Part shown: in pieces, positions 46,662 through 58,468 of the stretch
Numbering within the stretch: the stretch's first letter is position 1
Layout of the letters: each line of letters starts with the position of its first letter
Source: Posidonia oceanica
Taxonomy: Eukaryota; Streptophyta; Magnoliopsida; Alismatales; Posidoniaceae
Assembly: GCA_037176725.1 (NCBI GenBank)
Contig: JAZBRS010000023.1
Coordinates: 29,321,001 to 29,385,000 of the forward strand
Reading direction: 5' to 3'
Length of the DNA stretch: 64,000 nucleotides
The notes under the pieces: model-generated
Told to the model about the DNA's origin: nothing
What the model saw: the letters and a program-made list of their open reading frames with translations, nothing else
Database searches by the model: none
Made by a program: the position numbers and the translations under genes

Positions 46662-47900
46662 ATGATTGTGTGTTCATTCAGGACTGCAATGGACTCCGAC
46701 CTTGATTTCGTCGAACTCATTCATATGGGTAGCAATGGGGCACCAAATAGGCCGTTATTGCAATGGGTCACCAACAATGACGGAGTTGGCCAAGCATCAA
46801 CAATGGTGGAGCAACAACGGGGCACCAACAATAGGATCGCAGGTCACTCCTCCGAATGTGTAGCAATGGGGCACCAACAAGGCCGCTCAGAAAGTCACAC
46901 TCGAAATAACGGTGGGAAACGTGCCCAGAAAGCATTGTGGGAAGATGATATGGTTGCCGCATTCCTTGAGATATGTGTGGATCTGGCTAATGATGGGCGG
47001 AAACCAGGAAATCACCTTGATGCAAAAGGGTATGAAATACTAGAAAAAAAGTTTCATGAACATACTGGTGTTCACCGAACAAGAGCGCAGTTGAAAAATA
47101 AGTTCGACAAGTTGCGTAAAGATTGGCAGTTATGGAGGACACTTGAGGTTGAAACAGGCAAAGGTTGGTGTACAACAGCGAGGACATGGGTGGGTTGAGA
47201 TGACGACTGGTGGCAACAATTAAAGAAAGTAAGAAGTTGTGTTTACACTTGTCTTTTAATGCATGGCTTATCACACTCAAACAAACTCATTAATGGCTAA
47301 TTAGGGTCCACCTGATTTTGTGTACTAATTCCATATATGTGCAGTGTGAGCCATTATGTGAGAAATTTAGATACATGGGTATCAAGTTTGCTGAGCAGCA
47401 TAGGCGGCTATTCGAGGGCAACATAGCAACCAGACAACATGCCTTCATCCCTGGGTCAGAAAAATCTTCCCATGAAACATTCAAGGAGGAAGTAGAAGCT
47501 GACACTGCCACCTACCCTCCAAGCTCAACAACACAAGCTCCCAGATCACCTAGTATGAATGACATGCCTAGAGTATCTGCCTCGTCTGAACCCAATCCAA
47601 TGCGGAGTTGTAAAAGGAGCAAAGTTGGGGACAAAAGAGACATCGCAGTTAGCCGCCTGGACTCTGTGGGATCCTTCATTGACGAAATGCATGATGCGAA
47701 GGTGAATTCAACACTAGCTAAATGTCTGGAATTACTGCGTGCCGATGGCGTCGATCCAACTTCTGATCTGTGGACTTTTGCGATGATGCGCTTCGAGAAA
47801 CAAACAGCAAGGGAGCTATGGGTCGGAATTGACCCACCAGAACAAAGGGTGAAGTGGCTGAGTATGTGTTATGTACTTCAAGAAGGGTGTCAATATCAAC
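46662..47900 (+). pseudogene. Harbinger ORF1, Myb/SANT-like DNA-binding protein
   Basis: Exon 1 (46662 or 46689 to 47228) encodes the Myb/SANT-like domain (KALWEDDMVAAFLEICVDLA, AQLKNKFDKLRKDWQLWRTL). A TGA at 47196-47198 interrupts it, but the frame goes on at once with DDDWWQQLKK to a GT donor at 47229, so the TGA probably replaced a sense codon. Exon 2 starts at 47345 in the same phase (CEPLCEKFRYMGIKFAEQHR) and contains KRSKVGDKR, FIDEMHD and LELLRADGVDP-like helices. The frame stays open to 48256, but beyond about 47900 it is a leucine-rich reading of TTG-repeat DNA and unlikely to be real. ORF1 proteins bring the transposase to DNA. Confidence 0.82.
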
Positions 47901-47939
47901 ATTTGAGGAGATATTTATCTGCAATTTCTATCTTGATTT

Positions 47940-48070
47940 GTGGACATCTTTTGTTGTTGTTGTGTAGCATGTTTATCAATATGTGTTCGGTGTTGTTGTG
48001 TAGAATGTTGTTATTGTGTTTGTCACTGTTGTTGTGTTTAACCTTATTGTTGTTGTGTTTCACTACTATT
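47940..48070 (+). repeat. TTG/TTGTG-rich low-complexity tract
   Basis: Loose repeats of TTGTTGTTGTG and TTGTGTTT units; on the minus strand they give an Asn-rich 60-codon frame. No function is indicated. Confidence 0.8.
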
Positions 48071-48261
48071 GGTTTCACTAACTACTTTATGTATTTGGCG
48101 GTTAATGTATGCTTATTAGACTTGAATTCCCTCTTAATATCAAGAGGAAACTTAATATGCTTGTGTAGATCTATTTCTACCTGGACATGGAAATTTGTTT
48201 CCCTAGTTATTTGGTTCTTTATTGGCTATTACTATCTTCTAAAATTGTGTTCATAAACCAT

Positions 48262-51140
48262 GAAAATTTGGTTTATAGGTATATGTTTAATTACATGCAC
48301 ACAAGGTACTCCCAAGCTATTGATGCATGGTAGGCTTCTAACTGCAAAGAGCATAGATGAGGTGATATATTCACAGTTTTGAATTTTGGTCGTGTGCTAG
48401 ATTCATTCTTGATGCTGCCTCTATAGCATGAATCTGCATCAATTCATAATTGTGATATTTTGCTTATTCCATAGTACTAATATTGTCCTGCTACAGCGCA
48501 AGAACACTTTGAAATCAGGCTACCCACTGTTCACTGATCTAAACAATCCATAGGTTATTCCATTATTCATGCTCCCTTGCAGGTTATCCAGTATCATGAT
48601 TTTTTCCTTGAAAAATGCCTAAAGGAATGTCTGCTCCTACCTCAACTTACCTAGGTAAACTGGATTTCTTTATTAGCATTAGTTTCACCTTCTGCTGCTC
48701 TTTAAAGCATAGAATGCATGTATTTTATGCCTTCATCAATTACTAGGCATGTGTGTGCAGAAGATAATTTCATCTATAGTTTTCGTCTCCCTCCCAGATT
48801 CTGTCTGCTACGGCCTGCATGGCATCGGTATCTATTTTGATCTTCCCTTATGTCTGGCTTAAAGTTGTTTGTTTCATGTAAAGTGTAAACATTGTAACGT
48901 TGGTATCTAGGTATTGCGGAGGGGGAAAAATTGGAGATTTGTTGTTTTACTTTAGTGGATGGGTAATATTTTGGACAAGCATTTTATAGGTGGTGTGGCA
49001 CTCAATTGAATTTTCAATGTTTATATAGTAATGGATGGTAACACAATTAGGTTGATGCGATGATGCATGAGAAGATTTTATTCTTTGTATGTCTTGTGCT
49101 ATTCCTATATCATGTGGTCCTTTCTAATGGGTTTTTTTTGGTAGCTAAAGAAACTAGCTGTCTATTGTATGCTTGTGTTGGTATAAATTGTTCTCTTGTT
49201 GGTTTTCCTTCTCATGGGATTTGAAATATTCAAAGCTTTGCCTCTGAAAGGAAGGTATGGTCACTTATTAGGACATTGAAAATTGTAATTAGTTGGTCCT
49301 TTTTGTCTTGGCTACAATGTAAGCATTGGTATTTTATGTTTACTTCTTTTTTTAATTTTCTAGACAAATTTGCAATATATCGTTGTCGTTGGATGTATTA
49401 TATCTATTTAGGCTACTTTATAACCTATATGTTTGTGCAACAGAATTGGCCTGTGAAAGGGAGTGTAGCAGAGGAGAAGATTTCTGCTTGACCAAGCTGT
49501 CAGATGGAATTCAACAGTATTCTGCAAAGAATGTAGTGAACTTATTAAATGTAGCTATCCAATGCAAAGATTTGCTTTTGGTGTTAATGCAACCATCTTT
49601 TTCATATAATTTTAGGTGTAGGGTTTGATAAAAGAATGTAGTGAACTTATGTTTTATATTTTGTATGTGTATATATGTATGTGTGATGACCCTCCAACAC
49701 CACATCTTCTAGCATCGATTGCCACTACATAAATTGATGTTAGAGTTCAGAAAGTTGGCATGAGTTTCTTCTTTCTATGCTTGTGTTTGGTTTAGACAAG
49801 TTTAAAATTTTTTTAGCCAAGTTATTATATCAATTGAAGAAGAGTTTTAACATGATTCTATCAAAATTAGATCCTAAAAAGAAGATGTCACATATACTTT
49901 CAGCTACTTTAGTTGGTTTAAACAACTTTAATCATCAAAATGAAGGATTTGGATGAAGTTGGTTTTCCTTTCTATTCTTGTGTCGCAAATTGGGCACACC
50001 ATTTCCGATTTCACAACATCATTTACAAGATAAAGTGTTAATAACTCATGTACTAAAAAAAATAAGGTTACGTTTCGAAGCATCCCAAAGATGTATGTGG
50101 ACAACTTGTGACAAGAAATATAAGAGTTCTTCTAAACGATTTGACTCCTTTCATTTTGGTGAAAGACATAAAATATTGGAGTTAAAGTGATAAGTCATAC
50201 TTAAGAAGAAATGTCCTTTGATTAAAGTTAAAGACACAGATTGATACTCAAAAACCATACTTTAGAAGATGTGCCTAACAACTCCATAAGCGATCTACAA
50301 ATATCTAACTCAACAAGGAAGCTCATGGTTAAATAATTCAGCCTCCATGTAGAAAGATTACTGCACATAACATAATGCGTTTTATCTAAAGGTTACTGTA
50401 CATAATAATATATATGTGTTTTATCTAGCCTCATTGCAGCTAAAGAAGTAACATCCATCCTCTAGTATGGCTTGAGTTCTGAGATTGTTTCACAGGTGGA
50501 ATTGTTTGGTGTAATCTATTTTGCTTGACATATGTTTCAACTTCTGCCGTTGCTCTCTAATGCGTCATTTTCCTTTGGATTGTTGGAGTCCCAATTCGAC
50601 AGCGAGCTTGGCATTGTTCAGTCACAGTTGGTTTGGGTCTTGGGTTCTTCTTTGAGGGATTTGATCTGATGTGTTTTGAAAACAAATATATGAAGCATTG
50701 TAATATTCATTCGCAACCCACACACCATATATCAAACTAATCATAAAGCATTGTAATTTTCATTGACAACCCACAAACTAGATATTAAACCAATGCTTAT
50801 TAGTAATAAAATACATACAACCAGATATCAAACATTGTCATAAGATAATATCAGACAATACATCACTAGATATCAGTTCAGCAGATCCATATTTAAGTAC
50901 ATAAATAGCTAAACTAATCTAGATTTAAACTAGTACTATTAATTAGATTACTTATATGGATGCACCTACTACATCCATAGACAAAAAAAGCAGTGGAGTA
51001 CTTGTTTCTGTGGATCCATAGACAAAAGAGACTAATCAAGTTCTACCTATGCCAAACATCTCAACGTAGGAGAATAGTCACCCATATGACAAACAAGGCG
51101 ACTAGGACGACATAACAATCAATCCTCCTTAGATTGTAGC
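48262..51140. other. AT-rich DNA without recognisable gene
   Basis: No frame matches a known family; the small frames at 49276-49491, 49383-49628 and 49978-50190 look random. Part of it may be the rest of the Harbinger element. At about 50695-50780 a short duplicated phrase (AAGCATTGTAATATTCATT and AAGCATTGTAATTTTCATTG) occurs, about 60 bp apart. Confidence 0.55.
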
Positions 51141-51849
51141 TGTTGACACCCCATTTTGACAGGCTGGATCGTTTGGAGCCTTCCGGTGACTGCTGGACCC
51201 GAACCCAGACCCAAACTTACACCTTCCTCTCCTTCTTTCCCCTCAAAACAAGCCTGAATTCAACCTGAGCTTACCCCCCTTTCCCGAACCTGAAAACCCA
51301 CCAAAATCCATAGGAACACTCACCCCTGATGACTTAGTAAACCCACCAAAAAGCCTGCAAAATCTCAAACCAGACCTCTCCCAAAAACCCTAGGAAACTT
51401 AGGCGAAAATACCCTTTTTCTACACCTCAAAACCCCTCCAAAACTTCCTCAAAACCAAACCAAAACTCCAGGACCAGAACTAGAAACCCTAGACCCCGCA
51501 CCCGCCAAATTTCACCCCTTTCGGAGACCTTTAAGACCCCTTTTCACTGGCATTATCGTTTTCTCTCTCCGGGATTATCGTTTTCTCTCTCCTCTCTCTC
51601 TCCTGATTATCGTCTCTCTTTTCATCCCCTTCTCGCCCTCCTTCTGGCTTGGCAGCGGGCCCCCTTTGTACTCCTATCCCTTCTCTACCTTATTCCTATT
51701 TTTATTTTATTTTTACCATCTTCCTTGAATTTTAAAAAATCTTTTCCCTCAAACCTACCTCTTTCCCTTTTATTCCCTTTTTTCCTCTTTTCTTCTTCTT
51801 TTTTCTTTTCTTCTTCCTTCCTTTGCAAAAAACCTCAAAAATCCTTAAA

Positions 51850-52560
51850 AATCTGTAAAACCCCAAGACCTAAAAGAAACAAATCAGAATCCCCAAAAAA
51901 AAAGCAATTAAAAACATTAAATAAGTAATTAAAAACCCAAACTTAATTAAATCAAGCTAAAAAGAGAATCAAGCATGCAAACTAAAAAATGCAAAACAAA
52001 CTAAAATAAAATACTGTAAAATCAACTAAAAAACTGAAATAAAATCAGAACCTACCAAAAATGAAAACCCCACTAAAAGAATTAAAAAACAAACCCTAGT
52101 GAGAAGAATTAAAAATCAAATACTAAAACAAGTAATTAAAAAGAACAAAAAACTTAACCTAATAAACATAAGAAAAAAACAACATAAGAACTTAATTAAA
52201 AAAGGAAAAGAAAATACAGTTAAAAGACCTAAAATACTTAATCAAATCAGGAAAAATCCAACTAAAAAAACATCAAGAAGAATTAACAAATGAAAAACAA
52301 AAGCATGGATCAAAAGACTTAAAAAAGGAAAATACAAAAGACTAGAACTAAAAGCCCAAAACCCACTCAAAATAATATAAAAATAAATCCTAAAAATCCT
52401 AATTAACATCCTAAAATACTTAACAAGAAAACACAACTTTAAAAACAATTTAAAAGAATTTAACCAACACTTAGTCAAGTGGAAAATGAATTAACAACAA
52501 AAGAAAACCCTAAAACCCTAATCAAGCCTAAAACACACTAATTAACCTGAAAAAGATCAT
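51850..52560 (+). repeat. A-rich low-complexity block of the LTR
   Basis: About 700 bp dominated by AATTAAAAA, CTAAAA and AAACCCTA words on the plus strand, giving Lys/Asn-rich frames. No gene is indicated. It precedes a pyrimidine tract (52610-52740). Confidence 0.7.
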
Positions 52561-55388
52561 TAAAAAATCCAGATAAACGTCTAACCTACAACCCAAGTCA
52601 TCCCATATTTTTATTTATTTTTATCTTATTTTTTCCTATTTTCCTTTCCACCTTTCTTTCTTTCTTCCTTTTTTCTTTCTCTTCTTCCTTACTGGGCTTA
52701 TCAGCCCGTCTACCTTTTCTTTCTTTTTTTTCAAACTTCCAGCCCGGCCCGCTGCTACAGCGCCTTCGTCTTCCCCACCTTCTCCCGCGCTGGCAGTGCG
52801 ACAGTACACGCCGCCTGCGCTCCTGCCGTTCTGCCCCGACCTGTCACCTCCTGCTCCAGCCAGGCACGCGCCGGAGCGTCGTCCTTGCACCTGCCATCGC
52901 CTCTCCGCAGCATTCATTGGTCGCAGACCTGCAAAGCTAAAGAAGGTATGGTCAGGACTCGGGACAGGAGAGGAGGAGAAATCAGAGTGTGTTTTCAGGC
53001 GGAAAGGGAGGAGAAAACCAGAGGAATTCACCCGGAAGAGGGACGACGTTTTCCAGAGACAATCCCGAGTGAGAGCGTGACCATTTCTTCTCTGAAATCC
53101 ACCCACGAACACCCGACCTCCGCCTCTCCTTCTCCCAGCGAACCAGCATCCAAAACGCCCCCGAAATCCTCCAGAATTCCTTCCCCAATCCCACCCAGGT
53201 CACCTGCAATTCCACCCACCACTCCACACAGAGAACAGCCCAGCCTTTCGCCTCCAACCTCCTGAAAGCCAGCCGAACCCAGCTCCGAACCCATTCCGAA
53301 ATCCCCCGCACTCCAGCCCACCATTGCCTCCCAAAATCCACCCAGATAATCCCCAAGCCATCTCCTTTCCAAAGCCCCCGGCCTCGAATCCAACCGCTCA
53401 CCACCGACCAAGATTTCCACAACAAACACCTGTGACACTTCCAGACCAGAAATCCGACCGACTCCCAAATCCCCTCCACGGCCTCCAGAAGACCATTTCG
53501 ACCGCCCGGAAGCATTCGCCGGTCATCCAGCAACCTGCCGGAAGGTCCCTACCGGCCTGAGGAGCAGCGGACACCCTCCCCGGCCTCCTGCTGTCTTCAG
53601 AGCACCCATCAGAGCCGAATCTTCCGCCGATCTTCGCAGCTGCCTTCCAGACGTTCGGGAAGCTCCGGAGGGTTGCACTGAGGAGATCCAAGCCATCCCG
53701 AGCCATCGACGTCTCCCCCTTCCGCCGGACGAGCTTCGCCGGCACCCACTGAAACCACCTGCGTCGGGGGGACTTCCCAGCCACGGAAACAGGTAATTTC
53801 TTTTCCCCTTAGCCTAATTTTCTTTCCCTCTTGCTTTTCCGGCCCTTAGACTAGGGTTTCCTTCGCCCCCGCGCCGGGTCAGCTCCGGTCAGAGTCGTCT
53901 TCTCCGGCGAGCATCTCCGAACGTCCCGCCGCTCCGGTCAGTAGAATGGCGTTCCAGCAGCACCCTCCGGTCCGCGCGAGCCTCAGGAGCACGCTCCGGC
54001 CCTCGGATCGCAGCGTCGTCGCGTCGATCGCCCGGAGTGCGCTTCTGAAGCTCTGCAGACCTCCGGTGGCTTCTCCGGCTCGCCCCGGTCAGCGTCGAGC
54101 TCCGCCGGACGTCGCCCGAGTTCCGTCAGATCGTGGTGAAGCCTTCCCGCCGGCCTGCGCTGCTCCCCCCCTGTGCCGGCGTTCATGGACGCTGGCAGCT
54201 TGCTGCTACAGTGTCCATGGCCGCCGGCCATTACACTGTTCATTTATTTTTTCCATTATCTAAGTTTTCTGCTAGATATTGCATTTCTGGTCTGAGTTTT
54301 TGTTATTTTGCATTCCAGTCCTTTATTTGATTTAATCTGCTTATTTCTGTGTTGAAACTATATAAAATTGTATGAAATGTTTATGTTTCTCTTTATTTGC
54401 CTTCTGGTCCTGTCACTGTGCATTTCAGTTATAATATTTTGCATCATAGTCCCTCAATTTTCGATTTTTGCACATAGGTCCTGTATGAAATCAGATCATT
54501 TAAATGCATATAGTTTTCCATATAATATTGCAGTCCTGCCCCCTGCATGCTTTTATTTTTGCATTTAAGTCCCATGCACTGTAGAACTTAGGATTTATTT
54601 TTTATTTTTGCATACTGCATTGCATATTTTACCCTCTGTTTTTGTGCATTTGCACTTAGGTCCATTTTAAATGGACAGTAACTGTGCTGCATGCATTTTA
54701 TCTTATTGCATTGCATCTTTAACCCTGATCTTTTTAGAAATTGCACATTAGTCCTGCCTACTGGTTTCAGAGCATGTTTACCATATAAAATTGCATTTTG
54801 ACCCCCTGCATGATTTGAAAATCACACATAGGTCCCTGCACCTTTTAAAAATTATGTGAAAGGACTGTTTTACCCCTAAGTTGCATTCTAACTCCCATGT
54901 TTGCAAAAATTGCATGTAAACCCTCCATTTGCATTCCCGGACTCCTTAGAACCCCTGTTTTCTGGAAAATTTGCATTTTAGCCCCTTTCTTTTTCAAAAA
55001 TACTTTTAAACCCCCGTTCTTTCCAAATGGCTTTTCCTTGTCTTCTCTGGCTTTGCATTGCATTCCGCATCCATTTAATCTTGCATTTAAGCTCCCCTTT
55101 GCATACACCGAGCACTTCTAACTCCCCTTCACTTGGGAGGACCTTCAGCACACCCCTAGGACCTCCTGAACACTTAGATCTGTTCTCCTCTTCTGTTCTG
55201 GCCCTGCCGCTCCGAAGTTGCGATATCTTTCAATCCGACCGTCGGATCTCCTCAAGTAAGCTGCCCAGGTGACCGCAGCGAAGCGCTCTTCAGCATGGAC
55301 CAAACAGATCTCCGATCAGACTCCCGGATCTCCAGGTATATCTTCCTGAACTTCTGCACTACATTCATTTGGCATGCCATCTGCACCG

Positions 55389-56510
55389 TTTTGCGTGCCC
55401 TTTAGGTTTTTCGTCTCGTTTTGCGCATTTTCAAGTTTTCTCGCTCTGTTTTGCGTGCTGCTTCTTTGTTTTGCACCGTTTTGCGTACCCTTCAATTTTT
55501 CCGCTCCGTTTTGCGTGCCCTCATGTTTTATCGCTCCGTTTTGCGCGCCGCTTCTCTATTTTGCACTGTTTTGCCTGCCTTTTAGTTTCTTCGCCTCGTT
55601 TTGCGTGCCATCGCGTTTTATCGCTCCGTTTTGCGCGCCGCTTCTTTGTCTTGCACCGTTTTGCGTGCCCTTTAATTTTTTCGCCCCGTTTCGCGTGTTT
55701 TCATGTTTCATCGCTCCGTTTTGCGCGCCGCTTCTCTATCTTGCACCGTTTTGCGTGCCTTTTGGTTTCTTCACCTCGTTTTGTGTGCCATCGCGTTTTA
55801 TCGCTCCGTTTTGCGCGCCACTTCTTTGCCTTGCACCGTTTTGCGTGCCCTTTAGTTTTTCGCCTCGTTTCGCGTGTTTTCATGTTTTATCGCTCCGTTT
55901 TGCGCGCCGCCTCTCTATCTTGCACCGTTTTGCGTGCCATCGCGTTTTATCGCTCCGTTTTGCACGCCGTTCCCCTGTCCTGCACCGTTTTACGTGCCTT
56001 TCAGTTTTCCCGCCCCGTTTTGCGTGTTTTCTCGTTTTCTCGCTCCGCTTTGTGTGCCTTTCAGTTTTCTCGCCCCGTTTTGCGCGCCACTCCTTTGCCT
56101 TGCACCGTTTTGCGTGCTTTTTAGTTTTTTGCCTCATTTTGTGTGTTCTCATGTTTTCTCGCTCCGTTTTGCGCGCCGCTCCTCTGTCTTGCACCGTTTT
56201 GCGTGCCCTTTAGTTTTCTTGCCTCGTTTTGCGCGCAGTCTTGTTTTCCTGCGCCGTTTTGCGTGCCCTTTCGTTTTCTCGTCTCGTTTTGCGTGCCCTG
56301 GTGTTTTCTTGCCCAGTTTTGCGCCCTTCTTTCGTTTTCTCGCACGGTTTTGCGTTCTTGTTCCATTTCTTGCCCCATTTGGCATGTCAACCCTGTTCTC
56401 GCATCTTTTTTGCATACTTCTTTCGTTCCTCGCACTGTTTTACGCCGTTTCCCTTGCATGTCAACTGCATTGCATGGTTTTCTCGCCGTTTTGTTTTATC
56501 GCCTGCATTT
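55389..56510 (+). repeat. 30-bp minisatellite with 90/180-bp higher-order pattern
   Basis: About 37 copies of a unit starting TTTTGCGYGCC and ending in CGCNCCG. Every third unit is of a special type (TTTTGCGCGCCGCTTCT), at 55539, 55629, 55719, 55809 and 55898, so a 90-bp higher-order unit exists; CTTCTTTG and CTTCTCTA versions alternate, giving 180 bp. Because 30 is a multiple of three, several frames on both strands stay open for 200-280 codons with repeating Phe/Cys/Arg peptides. It is not regarded as coding. Confidence 0.92.
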
Positions 56511-56752
56511 GCATATAGGGCGGTGATGCTTACTGTCCGGAGTTCTCACGAGCCAGGTTCCGCCCGGTTCGGAACACAGACAGCGTTGCTGAGCGCTTAG
56601 ATTGCACGTTTACTTCCTTGCATCGTCTTTCATCACTTAAAGCACACCTTTGAGCATTTAGACAGGCATTCATTGGCACTTAGGCATTCAAAGTCTGCAT
56701 TTTCCTGCATATGCGAGCGTAAGCCTAGAAAGACCGATTCTCGGGCGTGTCG

Positions 56753-56775
56753 GGGGTGCCTAACACCTTCCCCGC
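56753..56775 (+). promoter_or_regulatory. Conserved U5-type box of Tat LTRs
   Basis: GGGGGTGCCTAACACCTTCC lies about 370 bp before the LTR end. The phrase is common near the LTR end of plant Tat/Ogre elements; its role is not known to me. Confidence 0.55.
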
Positions 56776-57145
56776 GCGTAACAGGAGTCCTTACCCTCTC
56801 TTGGCCCGCAATGACCATATTGCCCTTGCCCTAGGCACGAGTCACATCATTTGCATTCATTTGCATCTTATTTCTTTTGCATTGCTTTGCTTTGCATCCT
56901 TTGCTTGGTTTTGCGTGATTATTCACGCATTTCCCCGGTTTTCCTCGTCTTCCGATTTAATAGACTTGGTGGCGACTCCGATTTTGTCTTATCTTCTTCT
57001 TTACTTTCCATTTTTTCCCTTTTTAAATGTTTTCGAGTTAGGTCTTCCTTCTCGGACATAGCCGCTTATAGTGAGCCTGATTCCGATCGGTGCACGCGAG
57101 CTTTGGCATCGTGCATGGACGATCTGAACACCTGGATTACTACAG

Positions 57146-57163
57146 TGGCGACTCCGCTGGGGA
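57146..57163 (+). promoter_or_regulatory. Primer-binding site
   Basis: TGGCGACTCCGCTGGGGA directly follows the LTR end. It starts with the TGG complementary to a tRNA CCA end and fits the primer site of Tat/Ogre elements, usually assigned to an arginine tRNA; I did not verify the tRNA match. Confidence 0.75.
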
Positions 57164-58468
57164 CTACTAGACTCCGGCTTTCGCCTCCGCTTTCGCTCGT
57201 TTGGGATTTGCTTTCTTTGTTTGCCTTTGTGTTTTCTTTGCTTGTTTTGCCCGCTTTTCGGTGCAAACACCTAGCGAGTCGCTGCATGGCTACTCCGTTC
57301 AGGTTTTGCACCTCTTTTGTCTCGGTTTGCGCTCTCTTTTGCTTGGCTTTGCTTCTGTGCTTGTTTATTTACTTATTGTCTTGCTTATGCTCTTACTTCC
57401 TTTGCAGCTTGCTTGCCTTTACTTGCTTTACCTTACTTGCTTACTATTGCTTTAATTCTCGCACATTGCATGTCTACATACTTGCTTGGTAATAATACAT
57501 GCTTTTTGAATGCTGAATGCTTCCTTTTACACACCTGCTATGACACTACGCACGCACATACCTTGCATACATGCCTTTTGACTTGATGAATGTTTTTCTT
57601 CACCATTATGCTCACAAACACTTGCACATGCCATGCACTTGCCTTTTGTTGTGTTGTATGATTGTTTGCTTGCCATGCTTGATTGATTTTCTTCCCTTTC
57701 GCACTTGCCATGCTTAGGATAGTAGAAACTTGTCTGTTCTCCCCATGGTTAACTAAAAACCGCAAGTAAAAGAATTCCTAGGGGCAACTAGAGACTCTGA
57801 ACAATCCTTCACTCCCCTTTTGGTTAATAAAATGCGCAAGATAAAAGACTTTAATCATTTGCACAAGCATCATATAGGGCATGCATTCTTCTCCTCTGAG
57901 TCCACCTATTAGTCCGCGAAGGACGGTTCCGGCTTCTCACCCCGATGCTTTGGCATGGTGTGAGTCAGTCGGTCTGTCCCCCCTTGTCCGGGGTCGTGTC
58001 GGTGTTAGTGGAGGGTACCACCTACGCTTTGGCGGGGTAGAGGCCACCAACGCACCACCCTGTCATTACCTGAGCTTTGGGCCAGGAGTTAGACAGGGAG
58101 CCTACTTTTTCTGACTCGAGTCGGTGACCCGTACACCCAGGGATACCCGGAGTAGACAACCTTGCTAGGAAACACTAGTTAGGTGAGGGGGGGCATACTA
58201 GAAAGCATACATGACATTCATGCCATAACATACCGCATTTTGCATCTCTTTCTTTTCTAACCCTAGTTTCCCGTTGTGTCTTTAACAGAGTTCAGTAGGC
58301 GATCTCCTTAGCTGGAGCTCGGGTCTCTCCTTTGCTGACATCTCTGCTGAGACATTTGCGCTCGACCATCCTTTTTCTGAGCTACTCGTCTTTGCGGGCA
58401 TAGCTCCTCGTAGAGCCCGTCCCCTTTTCCCTCGTCGCAGCCCCGTTTTGACTCGCTCTCGGTCAGCA
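57164..58468 (+). other. Leader between primer site and gag
   Basis: The first 600 bp are T/C-rich with CTTGCTTG and CTTTTGC words. From about 57720 a more structured, GC-rich part follows, containing AGACTCTGAACAATCC, a dense block 57900-58140 and CTAGGAAACACTAGTTAGGT at about 58165. The block may hold packaging or dimerisation signals. The gag frame is open upstream of the ATG back to 58286, but no in-frame ATG lies in that part. No additional ORF1 as in Ogre elements is seen. Confidence 0.5.

Larger units (their letters stand above)
42238..48256 (+). mobile_element. PIF/Harbinger element with transposase and Myb-like ORF1
   Basis: The left end reads GGCAGCGTTTGTTTGCTGC and is preceded by TAA (42235-42237), typical of PIF/Harbinger ends and TTA/TAA duplications. 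Inside, both genes of such elements are present in the same direction: DDE transposase (45044-46187) and Myb/SANT-like ORF1 (46662-about 47900). I did not find the right terminal repeat. It should lie after 47900, may have decayed, or may lie beyond the gypsy insertion at 51141; the end given is that of the last open frame. Confidence 0.75.
51141..57144 (+). mobile_element. 5' LTR of the Tat element (about 6 kb)
   Basis: It starts TGTTGACACCCCATTTTGAC at 51141 and ends ATTACTACA at 57144, one base before the primer site; ends are TG...CA. Six kilobases is very long for an LTR but within the range known for Ogre-type elements. Composition changes sharply in blocks: C-rich 51170-51720, A-rich 51850-52560, GC-rich 52740-54230, T-rich 54240-55100, a minisatellite 55389-56510, then conserved U5-like boxes. 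Confirmation needs the second LTR. An internal TGGTGGCGACTCCG at 56966 resembles the primer site and might mark an alternative or duplicated LTR end. Confidence 0.7.

Noticed and set aside
52796..54263. Several 80-180-codon frames on both strands
   Set aside because: C-rich LTR sequence with low stop density; no motif, and frames overlap on opposite strands.
55389..56510. CRISPR-like array
   Set aside because: Units are contiguous without unique spacers, and the sequence is a plant LTR.
55369..56518. Overlapping 200-280-codon open frames, both strands
   Set aside because: They are readings of the 30-bp minisatellite, whose unit is a multiple of three and lacks stops; peptides are pure repeats.
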